64,000 nt of DNA, taken from positions 8,011,501 to 8,075,500 of the forward strand of contig CM055868.1 of assembly GCA_029582165.1 (NCBI GenBank), in the 5' to 3' direction. Origin of the DNA: Portulaca oleracea (taxonomy: Eukaryota > Streptophyta > Magnoliopsida > Caryophyllales > Portulacaceae). The notes below the pieces were generated by a model. The model searched no databases. It was given only the letters and a program-made list of their open reading frames with translations, and was not told the DNA's origin. This document shows positions 11,682 through 23,030 of this stretch, in pieces. Numbering within the stretch: the first letter of the stretch is position 1; every line of letters starts with the position of its first letter. The position numbers and the translations under genes are program-made.

Positions 11682-13763
11682 TAAATGATCATGCACATAG
11701 TCCAACATGCATACATTATGCAACTTATCTTATAGTAGATACATACTACTTACATTCATACATGATGAACACTTATAATCTCATTAAATGGCGGTAAAGC
11801 CAAGTATATGTATTCAACTTAAACACATGAAATACATCTTACATAATCATATATTTAACAAGCCTTAACCATATGTCTTAATATGTAAGCCACAAATATT
11901 AGCATACGAACCATACAAAGTATTAACCTTCTCATAAACATTTACTTTATCTCATGAAGAAACATCATATATGACAAAGTAAACACTTAACAACAAAATC
12001 ATCTTGATAATAACAAGATCATTGAGCATGAGAAGCTTGCACTTATAAATAAATTTGTGTCTATGTTACTTATGACACACCCATAGCCCATATGCTTATA
12101 ATAATCACATAAATCATCATTATTTCTTATTAGGCTATGCTAAACTTATCGAAATAATATTATGCGTGAAAACTTTAATTACTACCATGACAAACAAGAA
12201 ATATACATTTCTACTTGTACTCATATGAACAAAAATACTTTATTCACATCTTAATAATAGGAAAATATGTCAAGGTCAACTTATTCACGCAATGCAATCA
12301 TATGAATTTACTTGATCTTATACTTTTAACAAAGTTAGCACAAGTACTAAATTAACATCATATGATACTCTTGAACTTGTCATGCCTCAAACATAAATAA
12401 AAGGTATATATAACATGATTGATTGGTAACTTGACATGCATACTAGCATACTTGAAACTTAGATCAATCAAGACATTTTATCAAGGCAAACTTGCACAAG
12501 TGTTAATAAAAAATATATATAAAGACATATATATTTAAACAACTTATAATCATACATGAGTATGAGAACAAGCACACATGATTATCAAAACTTTAAGCAT
12601 CATAAACATGAACTCACATTAGACAATAACCTTGAACTTAAATGCAAAGACTTGAGACATATGAGCATACATATAAACCTTCTTTGCATAACCAACTTAA
12701 TTAGGAATTAAAAATATGAATTCACCTCGAAACAAAATACCATGAATCCATTTTCTTACAACTTATAAAATTTCATGTCAAACTCATACATGTCATGAAC
12801 ACTTGCACCTTATTCATATTATGTATGCTTAACAAGACAAGACAACACAAGTATATATCTTAAAATCATATATACCAAAGAAATAAGAACTTTCATGAAT
12901 GAATATTGTCTTAACTTAAACGTGCTTTTATATCTAGTGGAGAATAACACTAGTCATGTACATAAACTTAAACATGTGAATCATATGGATTGACATACAT
13001 ACTTGCACATGTACATATATGACTACTTTAAAAATATTCATACTTATCATTTCATAAATTAACAACATGATAAACCCATGTACTCAAAATCTAAATAATC
13101 ATGATAAACTTAATTGAACAATTATCATGTTTTATATTCAACAACACATCTCATATAGGAGTATACCACATATATATGCACTTAATCATAGAAATACATG
13201 CCATAAAACTCATAAACTCACTTAACATGACACTTTGTGATTTACTTGGCAATAATAAAATCACACTTAAAGGTTTGGCAATAGGAACAATGGCAAAGCA
13301 AAACATGTACTCACAAACACTTCAACACTCCACTTTCTTAAAAACTTGTAAATGGTAACTTAACAAGGTGTATGAATAAACATGTTTCTGATTAACCCCT
13401 TAATTTGAATTAATCCAATTTCAAAACAAAGAAATCTATGCCATTCGAAATCAAAGAAAAGCCGACTTAATTAAAATAAAGAACTTATCTCGATATGAAG
13501 GCAATCTCATCATACTCCTTGAACCTCTTGATCGAGTATAAACTTTAACCACCATTGCCAACAATAATAATCAAGATTCTAACTACACCAATCAAATAAA
13601 TTACGATTGATTAATAATCTTGATAATTAAAATTAATAAACTTGTATAAACAAAACTCGTATAAAGAAACATAAACTTATCTTTCGATTCCATAGCATCT
13701 TGATCTTGAAATTCCATCCCTCAAATTGCCGGTATGATCCTCAACTCGATCATCCATGGTGAC
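11682..13763 (-). other. Non-coding interior of the LARD-like element, 5' half
   Basis: AT-rich sequence without recognisable coding signals in six frames. The longest frames are under 90 codons and match nothing I know. Confidence 0.7.
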
Positions 13764-13892
13764 AATAAGTCTTAAGATTGTTGGAAAAAAAACAATGAGA
13801 TGGAGAAACACGGTCACACACAAGATGGAAGATGGGGGATCACTTGGGTGGCTAGGAGTCGAGGGCAATCTCGTCTCCCCTTAAGACTTATT
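13764..13892 (-). promoter_or_regulatory. Primer-binding position complementary to own LTR (13-bp inverted repeat)
   Basis: Reading the element on the minus strand, the LTR ends at 13779, two bases follow, and 13776-13764 then reads CTTAAGACTTATT. This is the exact reverse complement of LTR bases 13892-13880. No TGG start is present, so tRNA 3'-end pairing is not expected. The core TTAAGAC and the two-base offset match the copia element at 2672-2686. In the other LTR the matching segment near 8274 has two changes. Confidence 0.8.
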
Positions 13893-14471
13893 CACTAGAC
13901 CGTGAAAAGACTCAAGGGTAAAACCTAACTTCTTGTAAGCAAAGTACAAGATTTCTTAATGACTCTCAAGAATGTTGTTGCAATTCAACACCTAAGGAGT
14001 GTGTTGAAACTCTTTAGAATAGAAAAAAGATGATGATAGAGGGTGTGGATGAATGTGCAATTCATCCACCTTTTATAGTGATCTTAGGAGCCAACAAGTT
14101 AGTCAAACTTGCCAATAACCAAGAGCGTATCCAAGGGATGTGTTTGAATATTATTGATGAGAAATCATGACTAATTTCTCAGTCAAATAATATCCCAAAA
14201 CATGATCAAATACAATTGACCACAAGGCATAAATCAAGGGATTACAAAATCAATCCCGACTGTACTCAACACGACCTGTGTTAGATCAACACGGTCCGTG
14301 TTGATCCAGTGCACAGAAATTGTGCTTGTTGGACATCAACACGGGTCGTGTCAGACTATACACGATCCGTGTTGAACCTATTCTCTTTGTGAAGCTCATT
14401 TTCGACCTTCCGATCGATCTTATGCTTATGTCGTATAGTTTATGCCTCTTAACTCTTGAAATACTCCAATA
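13779..14471 (-). repeat. 5' LTR of the LARD-like element (693 bp)
   Basis: Homologous to 8169-9061 but lacks about 200 internal bases. The first bases on the minus strand are TATTGG in place of TGTTGG, a likely point mutation. Confidence 0.88.
14069..14077 (-). promoter_or_regulatory. TATA box in LARD-like LTR
   Basis: The minus strand reads TATAAAAGG, a textbook plant TATA box, and is conserved in the other LTR near 8466. Transcription would start near 14045, so the LTR arm at 13892-13880 lies about 155 bases into the RNA, not at its 5' end. Confidence 0.65.
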
Positions 14472-14674
14472 ATAAGCTCAACAAGAGCCTGAAATTCTAA
14501 TTTATATTAAACATGGAACCCACATCGCTGAGTTGGTATGACATATTTCAATGATTTTTTTTCCAGTTTGCTGCCCAAAGAAGCTGCCCTTTCTTCCAAA
14601 AAAAATTAAGAACTTGGAAAAAGGAGAGGGAGGGAAGGTGTAGGTCTTCACAAAGAGGGAGAGGAAAGAAGAAA

Positions 14675-14706
14675 AGAAGAAGAAGAAGAAGAAGAAGAAG
14701 AAGAAG
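14675..14706. repeat. (AAG)n microsatellite
   Basis: About ten AAG triplets, continuing a longer purine-rich tract that starts near 14610. Confidence 0.95.
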
Positions 14707-15079
14707 ATCATGACCTGTGATTGTGTGATGGAAGAAGTCGAGACAAGGGGTTTGGAGATGGATTTTTGGGGTGCTTTTTAGAGTGTTTTTTGACGAATAA
14801 AACTTCAGTTATTGTCCAATAACCCAAAAATTCAGTATATTAACATCAAAAAAACTCTATAAATAAGTTGGGACTATGAAATGACATGGTCTCATACTTA
14901 TTATTTAATTTCTAATCCAAGGTGTACCATATAATAATTGACAAAGAACCTAAATTTAAGCTATGTGGAATAAAACCCAAACTCTTCTTTCTTTTTCCCC
15001 TATGAATAAACATATGACTGATAGATTGAGCTACTTCTAATGGTAATAAACACTTTAAGGCAATTTAGTAGACTCAAAC

Positions 15080-17095
15080 TTTTTTTTTTTATAGAAAGCT
15101 TCAATAATTTATTCCATATCCAAGTGGGTATTATAGGCTTCTTCCCAAACAAGTGCTGAAATGGTGTTGTGCACGATACTCCCCCACATCCTAGTACTAA
15201 GATTTATGGGTGAGTAGTGTGCAAGTAGGTGTGACACCCTATTCCCTGAGCGTCTAACATGTGTAAAGGAACGCTCTTCAAACTTATTTGCTATTATAAG
15301 GATATTGCTAACAAAAGAACCTACTTTTGAAAGAACAACTTTCTCCCTATTGAGCATATTAATTAAGGTGAGGGGGTCTCCCTCAAAAACGACCCTTCTA
15401 AATCCCTAGTTCCTCGCCATTGAGATAACAAAGAAACATGTTCGAGCTTCCTCAATCAACGGGCCCCGAATCCAACTCCTTGACATACGGAAGCTTGCAC
15501 CAGATTGTCCTCCTAATCTCTAGCAATGATACCCCATCCATATAAATTATCCTGTAGTTTTCCTCCATCGAAGTTCACTTTCAAGAAACCCCTTGGGGGA
15601 GGTTTCCACTGTGATTGTAGGCTTACTGCACAGTGTGGTTGTAGCCTGTCTTTTACTTGTTTGAACTTGTGTACGAACTCCGCAACCTTCCTGTATTCGA
15701 AAAAGGGGTTTCCCGAATTGACTTTATGCACTCACTTGTTCCTGATGTTTCAGCAGGTCCACAACGCTGTCATTGTTTTTTCTAGAGTCGGGTCTCCCCT
15801 ATTTGCTGCTTCCTCGATCAAGTCATCCAGAGTCCTATAGTGCTTGTTTTCGCTCAGCTTCTGCAAATTAGCCGCAATCCATACACCTCTCGCATCTCGA
15901 CACAAAACAAGAGCATGCAGCTCCGTCTCCTGCTCAGTCACACACAGAGGGCACAGGGCACTTGATTGTGGTATATTTTAGCAATAGCCTCTCTAGTTGG
16001 GAGGGCTGAGCACAGTGCCCTCCAAGTGAGAGATTAAAGTCTCAGTGGAAGAATCGTTCCCTATACGCTCACCCACAGGTTCTTCTCAACTCCTCCACTA
16101 CTTTGTTGTGCCTCTTGTTCTCCCCCCATCACAATCATATGCTAAGCCGATCGTACCGACAATTCTCCATTCTGTGTATAATGCCAGATCAACCTATTAT
16201 CTTGCCATTCCTTTCTCAGAGGTATATTTAGTATTACCGCAACATCGGCTAGCACAAATAACTGATTTACCAGCCTTTTGTTCCATGTTGCATCCTCATA
16301 GTTTATTAGGTCCCCCACAGTGAACCACCTTGCCTTTGGCTTCATTGGCGTAATCGATTTGAATAACTTTGGGAGAGGTAGCCATTTTTCTTCCCAGATG
16401 TTCTGGCGTCTCTTGTCCCCCACTACCGATCTTGATCCTTTGTTCACCACAGAATTGGCAGCGTGCAACCCCCGCCATGTGAAGCTAAGCCTGTTGTCCA
16501 ACGACGCTTTGAGCATCGGGTCGTTGGGAAAGTATTTTGCTTTCAGAGTTTGAAACACTAGAGAGTTTTCATCATTTGCAATCCTCCATACTCGTCTCGC
16601 CAGCAAGGGTAGATTAAATGCTTCTAAATCCCGGAACCCGAGTCCCTCGGCCATCCACTTTGTTTTGATATAATTTCTCTCTTGGAATCAGATGCATTTT
16701 CCTTTACCCACGGTGATATCCCCACCAATAACTTGTGATATGAGCTTGGAGATCATCGATGACAGTTGTTGGGAGCTTGAAAACGCTCATGGTGTAGGTC
16801 AGAATTTAATAGCCTGAGCAACTGCCTTTACTAGCACTTCTCGACCTACCCACGAAAGATTCTTGCACAGCCAACCATTTAATCTCTTCACCACCCTCTC
16901 CTTTAGCAGTAAGAAAGTTTTGGTAGGGGCTTACCTAACTCGTTGGTAATCCTAGGTATTTGTTGTTAGCAAGCACCTCCTTTATGTCCAACACCATAAC
17001 AATCTCCTCTCTCCTCTGTGCGGACACACTCTTCCCAAAGGTAACCTGGGATTTGTCAAAGTTCACTTGTTGTCCTGATGTATCTCTTGCTCAGT
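15080..17095 (-). pseudogene. LINE (L1-type) ORF2 3' remnant
   Basis: The minus strand carries pieces of a plant LINE polyprotein in the right order but broken by frameshifts and stops. They are: the end of the reverse transcriptase (SGQQVNFDKSQVTFGK, NKYLGLPT, near 17075-16950); the post-RT region and zinc-binding part (MAEGLGFRDLEAFNLPLLAR, SFTWRGLHAA, 16654-16142); and an RNase H-like domain (WKPPPRGFLKVNFDGG near 15600, RRSGNRVSHLLAHY near 15250). A T run at 15080-15090 on the plus strand is probably the poly(A) tail at its 3' end. Upstream RT, endonuclease and ORF1 are absent, so the copy is 5' truncated near 17095, as is usual for LINEs. Confidence 0.88.
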
Positions 17096-17264
17096 AGGGC
17101 TCCAATTTATATTTAAAACAAAGTCAATTAAAAATTTATATTTATAATATTGATCGGAGGTCCAAAATAATTTTATACTCTTAATATCTACCGGTAAAAT
17201 TTAATGATATTTGTCAGTATAATTAGAAAATTAGTTTGATCAAAGTAGCCCCAATTTATTTATA

Positions 17265-17796
17265 GGGAAATTGGATTCTAATAATCCATACTTTTGCAAA
17301 TTGGATGGCAATAATCCCTACTTTAAATTTGTATTCTGGTGGTCCAAAAAAAAATTGTGTTGTAGTGGGACATAATCTAGAGTATACCCCAAATATCATA
17401 GATTTTGTGTTGCATTTGCTTCAAAACTTTGTATAGCACTTTACCACGATTTTTAATGAATTTACAACACTTCTCCCAATTTTTTTGAATTTTTTTTCTA
17501 TTTTTTATGATTTTTTCAATTTTATTCTTTTTAAAAAATCATATTAATTGCTCGGAATCTCAAAAAAATAATTTAAAAAATGTTTTAGCAACTATACTTC
17601 ATTACCTATATGGGGGCAGGAACGAAAAAAACAAAAACAATATGGAATAGGCATGAAAAAGATAAAAAGAATGTGGTGATGGATTTGGTACCACTACAAT
17701 ACAATTTTTTTTTTTGGACCACCAGAATACAAATTGAAAGTATGGATTATTGCCATTCAATTTGCAAAAGTAGGGATTATTAGAATCCAATTTCCC
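17265..17796. mobile_element. MULE-type MITE, copy B (532 bp, intact ends)
   Basis: Perfect 9-base target duplication TTATTTATA (17256-17264 and 17797-17805) and terminal inverted repeats of about 110 bases starting GGGAAATTGGATTCTAATAA. The interior is non-coding. Long inverted repeats with a 9-base duplication are the Mutator-like signature. It is the same family as 1485-2006, in the opposite orientation. Confidence 0.93.
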
Positions 17797-17805
17797 TTAT
17801 TTATA

Positions 17806-19142
17806 TCCCTCCATTTCAAGGAAATTAAGTTTTTTTTTAAATGGTGTGTAAGAAAAAAAATAAAATTCATTAAGAAAATCATTATACTATTTATGTTGAT
17901 ATTAGAAAAGATTGAATTTTTTTTACCTATTAATATTAAACAGCCAATAGTTTTAAAACTATTATTAAAAAAAGAAAATTAACTAAAAATATGCAACAAA
18001 TAAAAAAGTATAATGATAAGAATTCAAAGGGATAGTTGGATGATCATATTAAGCATGGGTGCATCCACACTAGAGGTGTATAACCCATTACATTTTAGGA
18101 AGTTATTATATATTTATGTTAAGTGCATAGTATAAAAAAAAATTCAAAATATTAGTAAGGGTGTAATTTAATATATGATCAATCTAATCATTCAAAATAT
18201 TATTAAGTGGACGCTTTTAATTTCATTGTCTAAATCCACCGTTAAATTATTATTAAGGCCGCAAACTGTATAGTATATTTGAAGGGTTATTGCATTGCAT
18301 GGGACCTAGTTATATATGTAAGAGCTTGTCCCATTGTGACCAAATACATTGGAGTTGTCGTTGTTTATGATACCCATATGAATCCATATGTTGTTGATTT
18401 TTGCTAAGCTATAAGTCATCCAATATTGTCTCAAGGGAACATTGTGTTGGAAGAGCTTTCATGGATAGGTCTACCTCATAACCATGTCACTTTCTGATGG
18501 CAAGGTTATGTTGTCAATATAGGAGAGCTTAGTATACAAGATTGGGACATTGTAATATGAAGGACAAGGTAAGATTCTAGTAATAGCATGTGATACAATT
18601 ATACAAATCCTTAATGCCGTGGCAAAATTTGGGTCGGTCAAATTCGGTCAATGTTAAAGTTTGGATGAGAAATTGATGTTATGATCGAATTTTTTCCCGA
18701 TCAGGGAATTTGTACGGCTAAATTTGGGTCCAAATCGAGTTAAGACAATGGAAAAAGGAGAAATATTGTACGTGAACATTCGGTCAATGTCACAGTCGAC
18801 TTTAGGCCTTGCCAGATTTTTCTAGATCGGACAAATTCAGATATTCGGATAGAACAAAATTTTAGTTGAAGCTACAAATCCTAACTAGCTATTTGTAATG
18901 TGTGGCTATCAATTTGTTTTAGAGGTAATTGATGTAGTATAAGCTTAGCTGGGTGGGATTAGATTGGGAGTCTTAATTTACCAGTGCTGCTTAGTGCACT
19001 GCTTGGTGTTGGAGGGCATCATTTACTTTTAAAGTTGGAATAAATCTGGGCTCTCGCCAACTAATTATCGGAAAAAAAGTTTTTTTTTTTCTGTAAATAA
19101 TTACTTTATGTAAGCAACAGTAACAATACATTTCTACCTTTG
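17806..19142. other. Intergenic AT-rich stretch
   Basis: No gene was recognised. Around 18620-18860 are repeated GGTCAAATTCGGTCAATG-like phrases that resemble those at 48600-50000 and 57600-57850, probably old repeat debris. Confidence 0.5.
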
Positions 19143-19157
19143 TCATACACTACTTGG

Positions 19158-19392
19158 TTTTTTTTACAAGGGTAAGCGGTCCCGTCCACTGGACCCTTAT
19201 CTCAGAGTCTAACCCAACGGGCCTTTATTAGACTAGGGGACGGGGGTGTCAATTTTTGTTCAAGGCCCAACTTTCTTGCACACAATACTCCCGTACGTTA
19301 GTAAGCTAGAAATACTCCCCCCAGAATTCGAACCCTAATGAGAGGGGAGAGAAGGTGGTGTTCCTTGCCACTAAAGTAAGGACTCAATCGAC
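19158..19392 (-). mobile_element. tRNA-derived SINE (235 bp) with 15-bp target duplication
   Basis: The perfect duplication TCATACACTACTTGG flanks it (19143-19157 and 19393-19407). On the minus strand a B-box-like GGTTCGAATTC lies about 60 bases from the 5' end, preceded by a weaker A-box-like segment, and the 3' end is an A run just before the duplication. These are the marks of a Pol III SINE moved by LINE machinery. The specific family is not identified. Confidence 0.85.
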
Positions 19393-19407
19393 TCATACAC
19401 TACTTGG

Positions 19408-21054
19408 TGCACTTACGTGCATTAAACTTACTTTTTATGATTATGTTACCATGTTATGCAAGTCAAAGAAGAAGCTAACTCTATGATACATTTGAACGTA
19501 TGCGAAAATTTCCTTTTGATCTATGGATATATTTTTATGTATTATTATAGATATGATTTTAAACACATGTCAATATTAACACAATTTGTTGGAGTATGTA
19601 TTTCCGAAAGTGCAGGTTAGGCTTGAAAAAATTGAGTTACCGGCCGCATTAAACTAAATCTTGAAATGATTTTTTTTTTCCAGTATTCAAAACCTATAAA
19701 AGGCTCTTTAGTACACAAACAAAATCTAAAATAAGTTTAACATAATGAAACATCAAATTAAAGGGGAAAAAGGACAACTCATCAACAAATTGTTTAGTTT
19801 TAGAAAAGGTCCTCAACCCTCAAGCTAGCTAAGGCTACCAAAATAGTGCCTATGAATTTGTCTATACATCAAACGCCTCATAAATACGACCATAATCTTG
19901 TTATCTCATAAAGGACGATCCTTGGACCGTGTCTTTCTTTCCTTTCTCTTCCTTTTCTTAAAATGCCTTATTATTTTCTTTTAGTTGTCATTCTTCAAGA
20001 AGCTCGGGTCACAACTCAGATAGAGTCGATCTGCACAATACATACTTCTATGTACCGCCATATCCTTACAAATGTACGAGTTCTCATTAGATTCCTCAAC
20101 CGCTTTTCAAATAGTCTTGCAATTTGCCCTAAAGTTATCTCACTCCATCTTTTGGCTTGTATTCTTTGGTCGAATGAGAGCTCGAATGACTTATTTCACC
20201 AATTGTCCCTTAGATTTTCATTTCTTTTTCCTTGTCCTTTGTTACCCCTGGACACAGATGCCTTGAGACTTGAGAGCAAGAAGAAGATCAGTGAATGAGC
20301 TATCCTCTAAATTGTTGTCCATCTATTGATTTCCTGGACCGAGATCACCAACATTGTGAGACATCAACAAATTCACAACCTCCACTTCCCGACCAGAGGA
20401 TTAGTCTCACTTTGTTGTCCTTTTTATAATTTGGTTTTATCTATTATTTTCTTATTAATTAAAATGTTCCCGATTTTTAATGTCATATTTTATCGATAAT
20501 TTATATACTTAAATAATTTGACTTTAGGTCGTAAAAGTTTCAATACTATGAACTTTAAATATATAAAGGGAATAATATGAACTTTAAGGCTTTTGGATCA
20601 CTATGATAAATATGTATGGATTTTGCATTGAAATAATTTGAACTTTGCCAAACTTTTGTTAGCAAAACTTGGTGGCATGCTATATTAATCCAAAAAATTA
20701 AAGTTTTGATTATTCTCATGTATGTTTAAAGTTCAGATCATTGAAATATTTACAGTGTAGAGTTTATATTATTTAGATCCAAAAACCATATAACTTTTTT
20801 TATAAAAAATTACGCATTATATCCCTAACAAAACATTGTCAGCCAAAAATTTTAAACTTTGATGGACATAACTTTCAAACTGATACAATAACAGGATGGA
20901 ACACTATGCTACCCATTCTATTGTAATTTTATGATTTATTTTTATTTTTATTTTGTATTTTGATGGAAGTAATTTTATGGTTAGTAAGACAACAATTAAG
21001 CCTTAAATTAAACGCCAAAATGATATTAATTTGGTTGCAACTGAAATTCATCAT
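19408..21054. other. Intergenic stretch upstream of tRNA-Met
   Basis: No coding frame with recognisable similarity was found. A possible degenerate foldback repeat with AACTTTAAA motifs lies at 20520-20790. Confidence 0.45.
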
Positions 21055-21142
21055 GGGGTGGTGGCGCAGTTGGCTAGCGCGTAGGTCTCATAGCTAATAT
21101 TGAGTTATCCTGAGGTCGAGAGTTCGAGCCTCTCTCACCCCA
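21055..21142 (+). tRNA. trnM-CAU: tRNA-Met (CAU), elongator, with intron
   Basis: The gene starts GGGGTGGTGGCGCAGTTGG, with acceptor arm GGGGTGG pairing to TCACCCC and discriminator A. The anticodon CAT is at 21089-21091 in a CTCATA loop. A short intron of about 13 bases follows the anticodon loop purine, as in plant elongator tRNA-Met genes; this also separates it from initiator tRNA, which has no intron. The internal promoter boxes are complete (A-box TGGCGCAGTTGG, B-box GTTCGAGCC) and a T run at about 21146-21151 can terminate Pol III. The gene looks functional. Confidence 0.97.
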
Positions 21143-21525
21143 ATCTTTTTTCCTTCCACTTTCTTACTGCATTGCGCTTGGTCCAGCTGTTTGGTCTTGC
21201 CTGGACTTGTCAATTCGATCGGACAGGTGGGTTTTGGGTCGGGTGTATTTCAGATTAGGGTAAATATGGGTAGTGTATTCCGATTTCGTGTCAACCCACG
21301 GGTTATGATTGCGATATTTTTCGTTTTTTCTTTTTAAAAAATGGTCTCCAAATACTGCTTTTTGTACAATGTATATAATAAAATATGATTATCTTATAAT
21401 AACGATAGATTATTGTAATTATTTTAATTTCAATTGGGAAATAACAAATAAATAAATTGCGTTTATAGTTTAATAGTTAAAAATTTCAATGAAAAGTCGC
21501 AAATTTTAATAAAGTTAAACTTAAA

Positions 21526-21949
21526 GGATTATTGGATGATAATACACTAAACTTCAGGGGTATTGGACAATAATGCACTGAACTTTTTGCTTGAACTCTA
21601 ATACATTGAACTTTGAGGATATTGGACAATAATGCACTCATACCAATTCAGCTGGTGGTTGACGCAGTGGCTATCCTACTTTAAGGTATCGTTTTTCTAT
21701 TTTTTTCCAAAAAAATATATTAGTCATCCTGCTTATGTGTACTTTTTTACACGGCAAAAGTTTTTCTTAAAAAAATAGAAAAACGATACCTCAAATTAGG
21801 ACAGTCACCGCGTCAACCACTAGTTAAATTGGTCTGAGTGCGTTATTGTCCAATACCCTCAAAGTTCAGTGTATTAGAGTCCAAGAAAAAAGTTCAGTGC
21901 ACTATTATCCAATACCCCTAAAGTTCAGTGTATTATCATCCAATAATCC
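21526..21949. mobile_element. Foldback MITE (424 bp)
   Basis: Terminal inverted repeats of about 190 bases, starting GGATTATTGGATGATAATAC and ending with its complement, surround a short core. An 8-base duplication AACTTAAA flanks it (21518-21525 and 21950-21957). The long inverted repeats suggest a Mutator-like origin, but an 8-base duplication would suit hAT, so the superfamily is unsettled. Within each arm the phrase ATTGGACAATAATGCACT recurs, so the arms are themselves repetitive. Confidence 0.88.
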
Positions 21950-22139
21950 AACTTAAAAAGTTAATTTTTCGGGTCAAACGGCAGGGATCGGGTTTGACCC
22001 GCTAATTTCCCTGTTCGGTGTATTTCGGGTTTAGTTAAAAAAAAATCGTGTTCAAAACCCAGAAATTTCGGGCGGGTTCAGGTCGAGTCAGAAATAGCCA
22101 GGTCTAGTCTCGACTATCCCAAGACCATGAACCTAATTA

Positions 22140-23030
22140 ATGGAGTGTTTGGTTGATGGATTTTCCTAATAAAGTTTTTCAACTTTCTCAAGTTTTTCAA
22201 AATTTTCCAAGTTTGATTACAAAATAAGAATATGATAGTTTTTTGGTGAATCCCGATATTTTCTCATGTTGGATGGGAAATTTTCCCACCTGAGAGGTTG
22301 AGAAAGTTTATTTTCCATGAGAAAGAGGAAGTATTTTAATCAAAGTGTTCAAAATATACCTAAAAATTATTTTATAAATGAATAAATGAGGGTAGTGGTA
22401 TTTAGAAATTTTGATAAACTTTCCTATAAACTTCTCTCTAATGGTGTGTTTGGTTGATGGTGTTTCATGGGAAAGTTAGTCAATTTTTCCTAGTTGACTT
22501 AACTTTCCCATGTTTGGGAGGAAAATAGAGATAGGAAAGTTTTTACATAAGGCCCACAATTTCCCTAAAACTCAAGGTAAAAAATTTCTCAAGGGGGGCT
22601 TGGGAAAGTTTTTTTACCAAGTGGGTGGGAAACAATAGCAAAATTGAATTACCAAAAATGCCCCAAAAAAAATTAGAAAAATGATAAGAAATGAGAATAA
22701 ATAAGGGTAGTATGGACATTTCAAACATTTTTCCTTAGCAAAGTTAAAGTTTCAACCAAACACTATAAAAACTTTCCTGCATAATTTCCTTGAATTTTAA
22801 ATGTAAACCAAACACAGTAAAATACACTTTTCCAGAAAAATTTTTCTTATTAAAAACTTTCTCAAGAAAAACTTTTCCTGAAATTCTACCAAACGCACCA
22901 TAAATTCAAATATAAACCAAAGACTTTGAAATTTTTTTCTCATGAAAAGTTTTCCCAATAAAAATTCCCCAAAGATCGTTACCAAAAAAAAACTTTCCAA
23001 CGAATAAGAACCAAACACACCGTACGTGAA
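22140..23030. repeat. Cluster of foldback repeats with GTGTTTGGTT ends
   Basis: GGAGTGTTTGGTTGATGG (22142) and GGTGTGTTTGGTTGATGG (22443) face inverted partners at about 22752 (CAACCAAACACTATA), 22890 (CCAAACGCACCAT) and 23010 (ACCAAACACACCGT). The spacing suggests two MITE-like elements, one nested or adjacent. Clean target duplications were not found. Confidence 0.65.

Larger units (their letters stand above)
8169..14471 (-). mobile_element. Non-autonomous LTR retrotransposon with long non-coding interior (LARD-like)
   Basis: Two related sequences, 8169-9061 and 13779-14471, act as LTRs. On the minus strand they begin TGTTGGAG (TATTGGAG in the 5' copy) and end CAACA. Orientation is minus because a purine-rich GGCGGGGGAC tract on the minus strand abuts the LTR start at 9061-9062. 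Flanking 5-mers AAAAG and ATAAG differ by one base and may be a decayed target duplication. The 4.7-kb interior has no frame with retroviral motifs in either direction, so the element would need proteins from elsewhere. A hAT-type element lies inside it. The copia element at 2068 shares the same kind of primer-binding arrangement, so an element of that lineage is a candidate helper (inference). Confidence 0.85.

Noticed and set aside
9106..13763. Small open frames in the LARD-like interior as genes
   Set aside because: All are short, without domains, and no longer than expected in AT-rich DNA.
19963..20298. 111-codon plus-strand frame
   Set aside because: No domain and no start or splice context. 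It may be an antisense shadow of old transposon debris.
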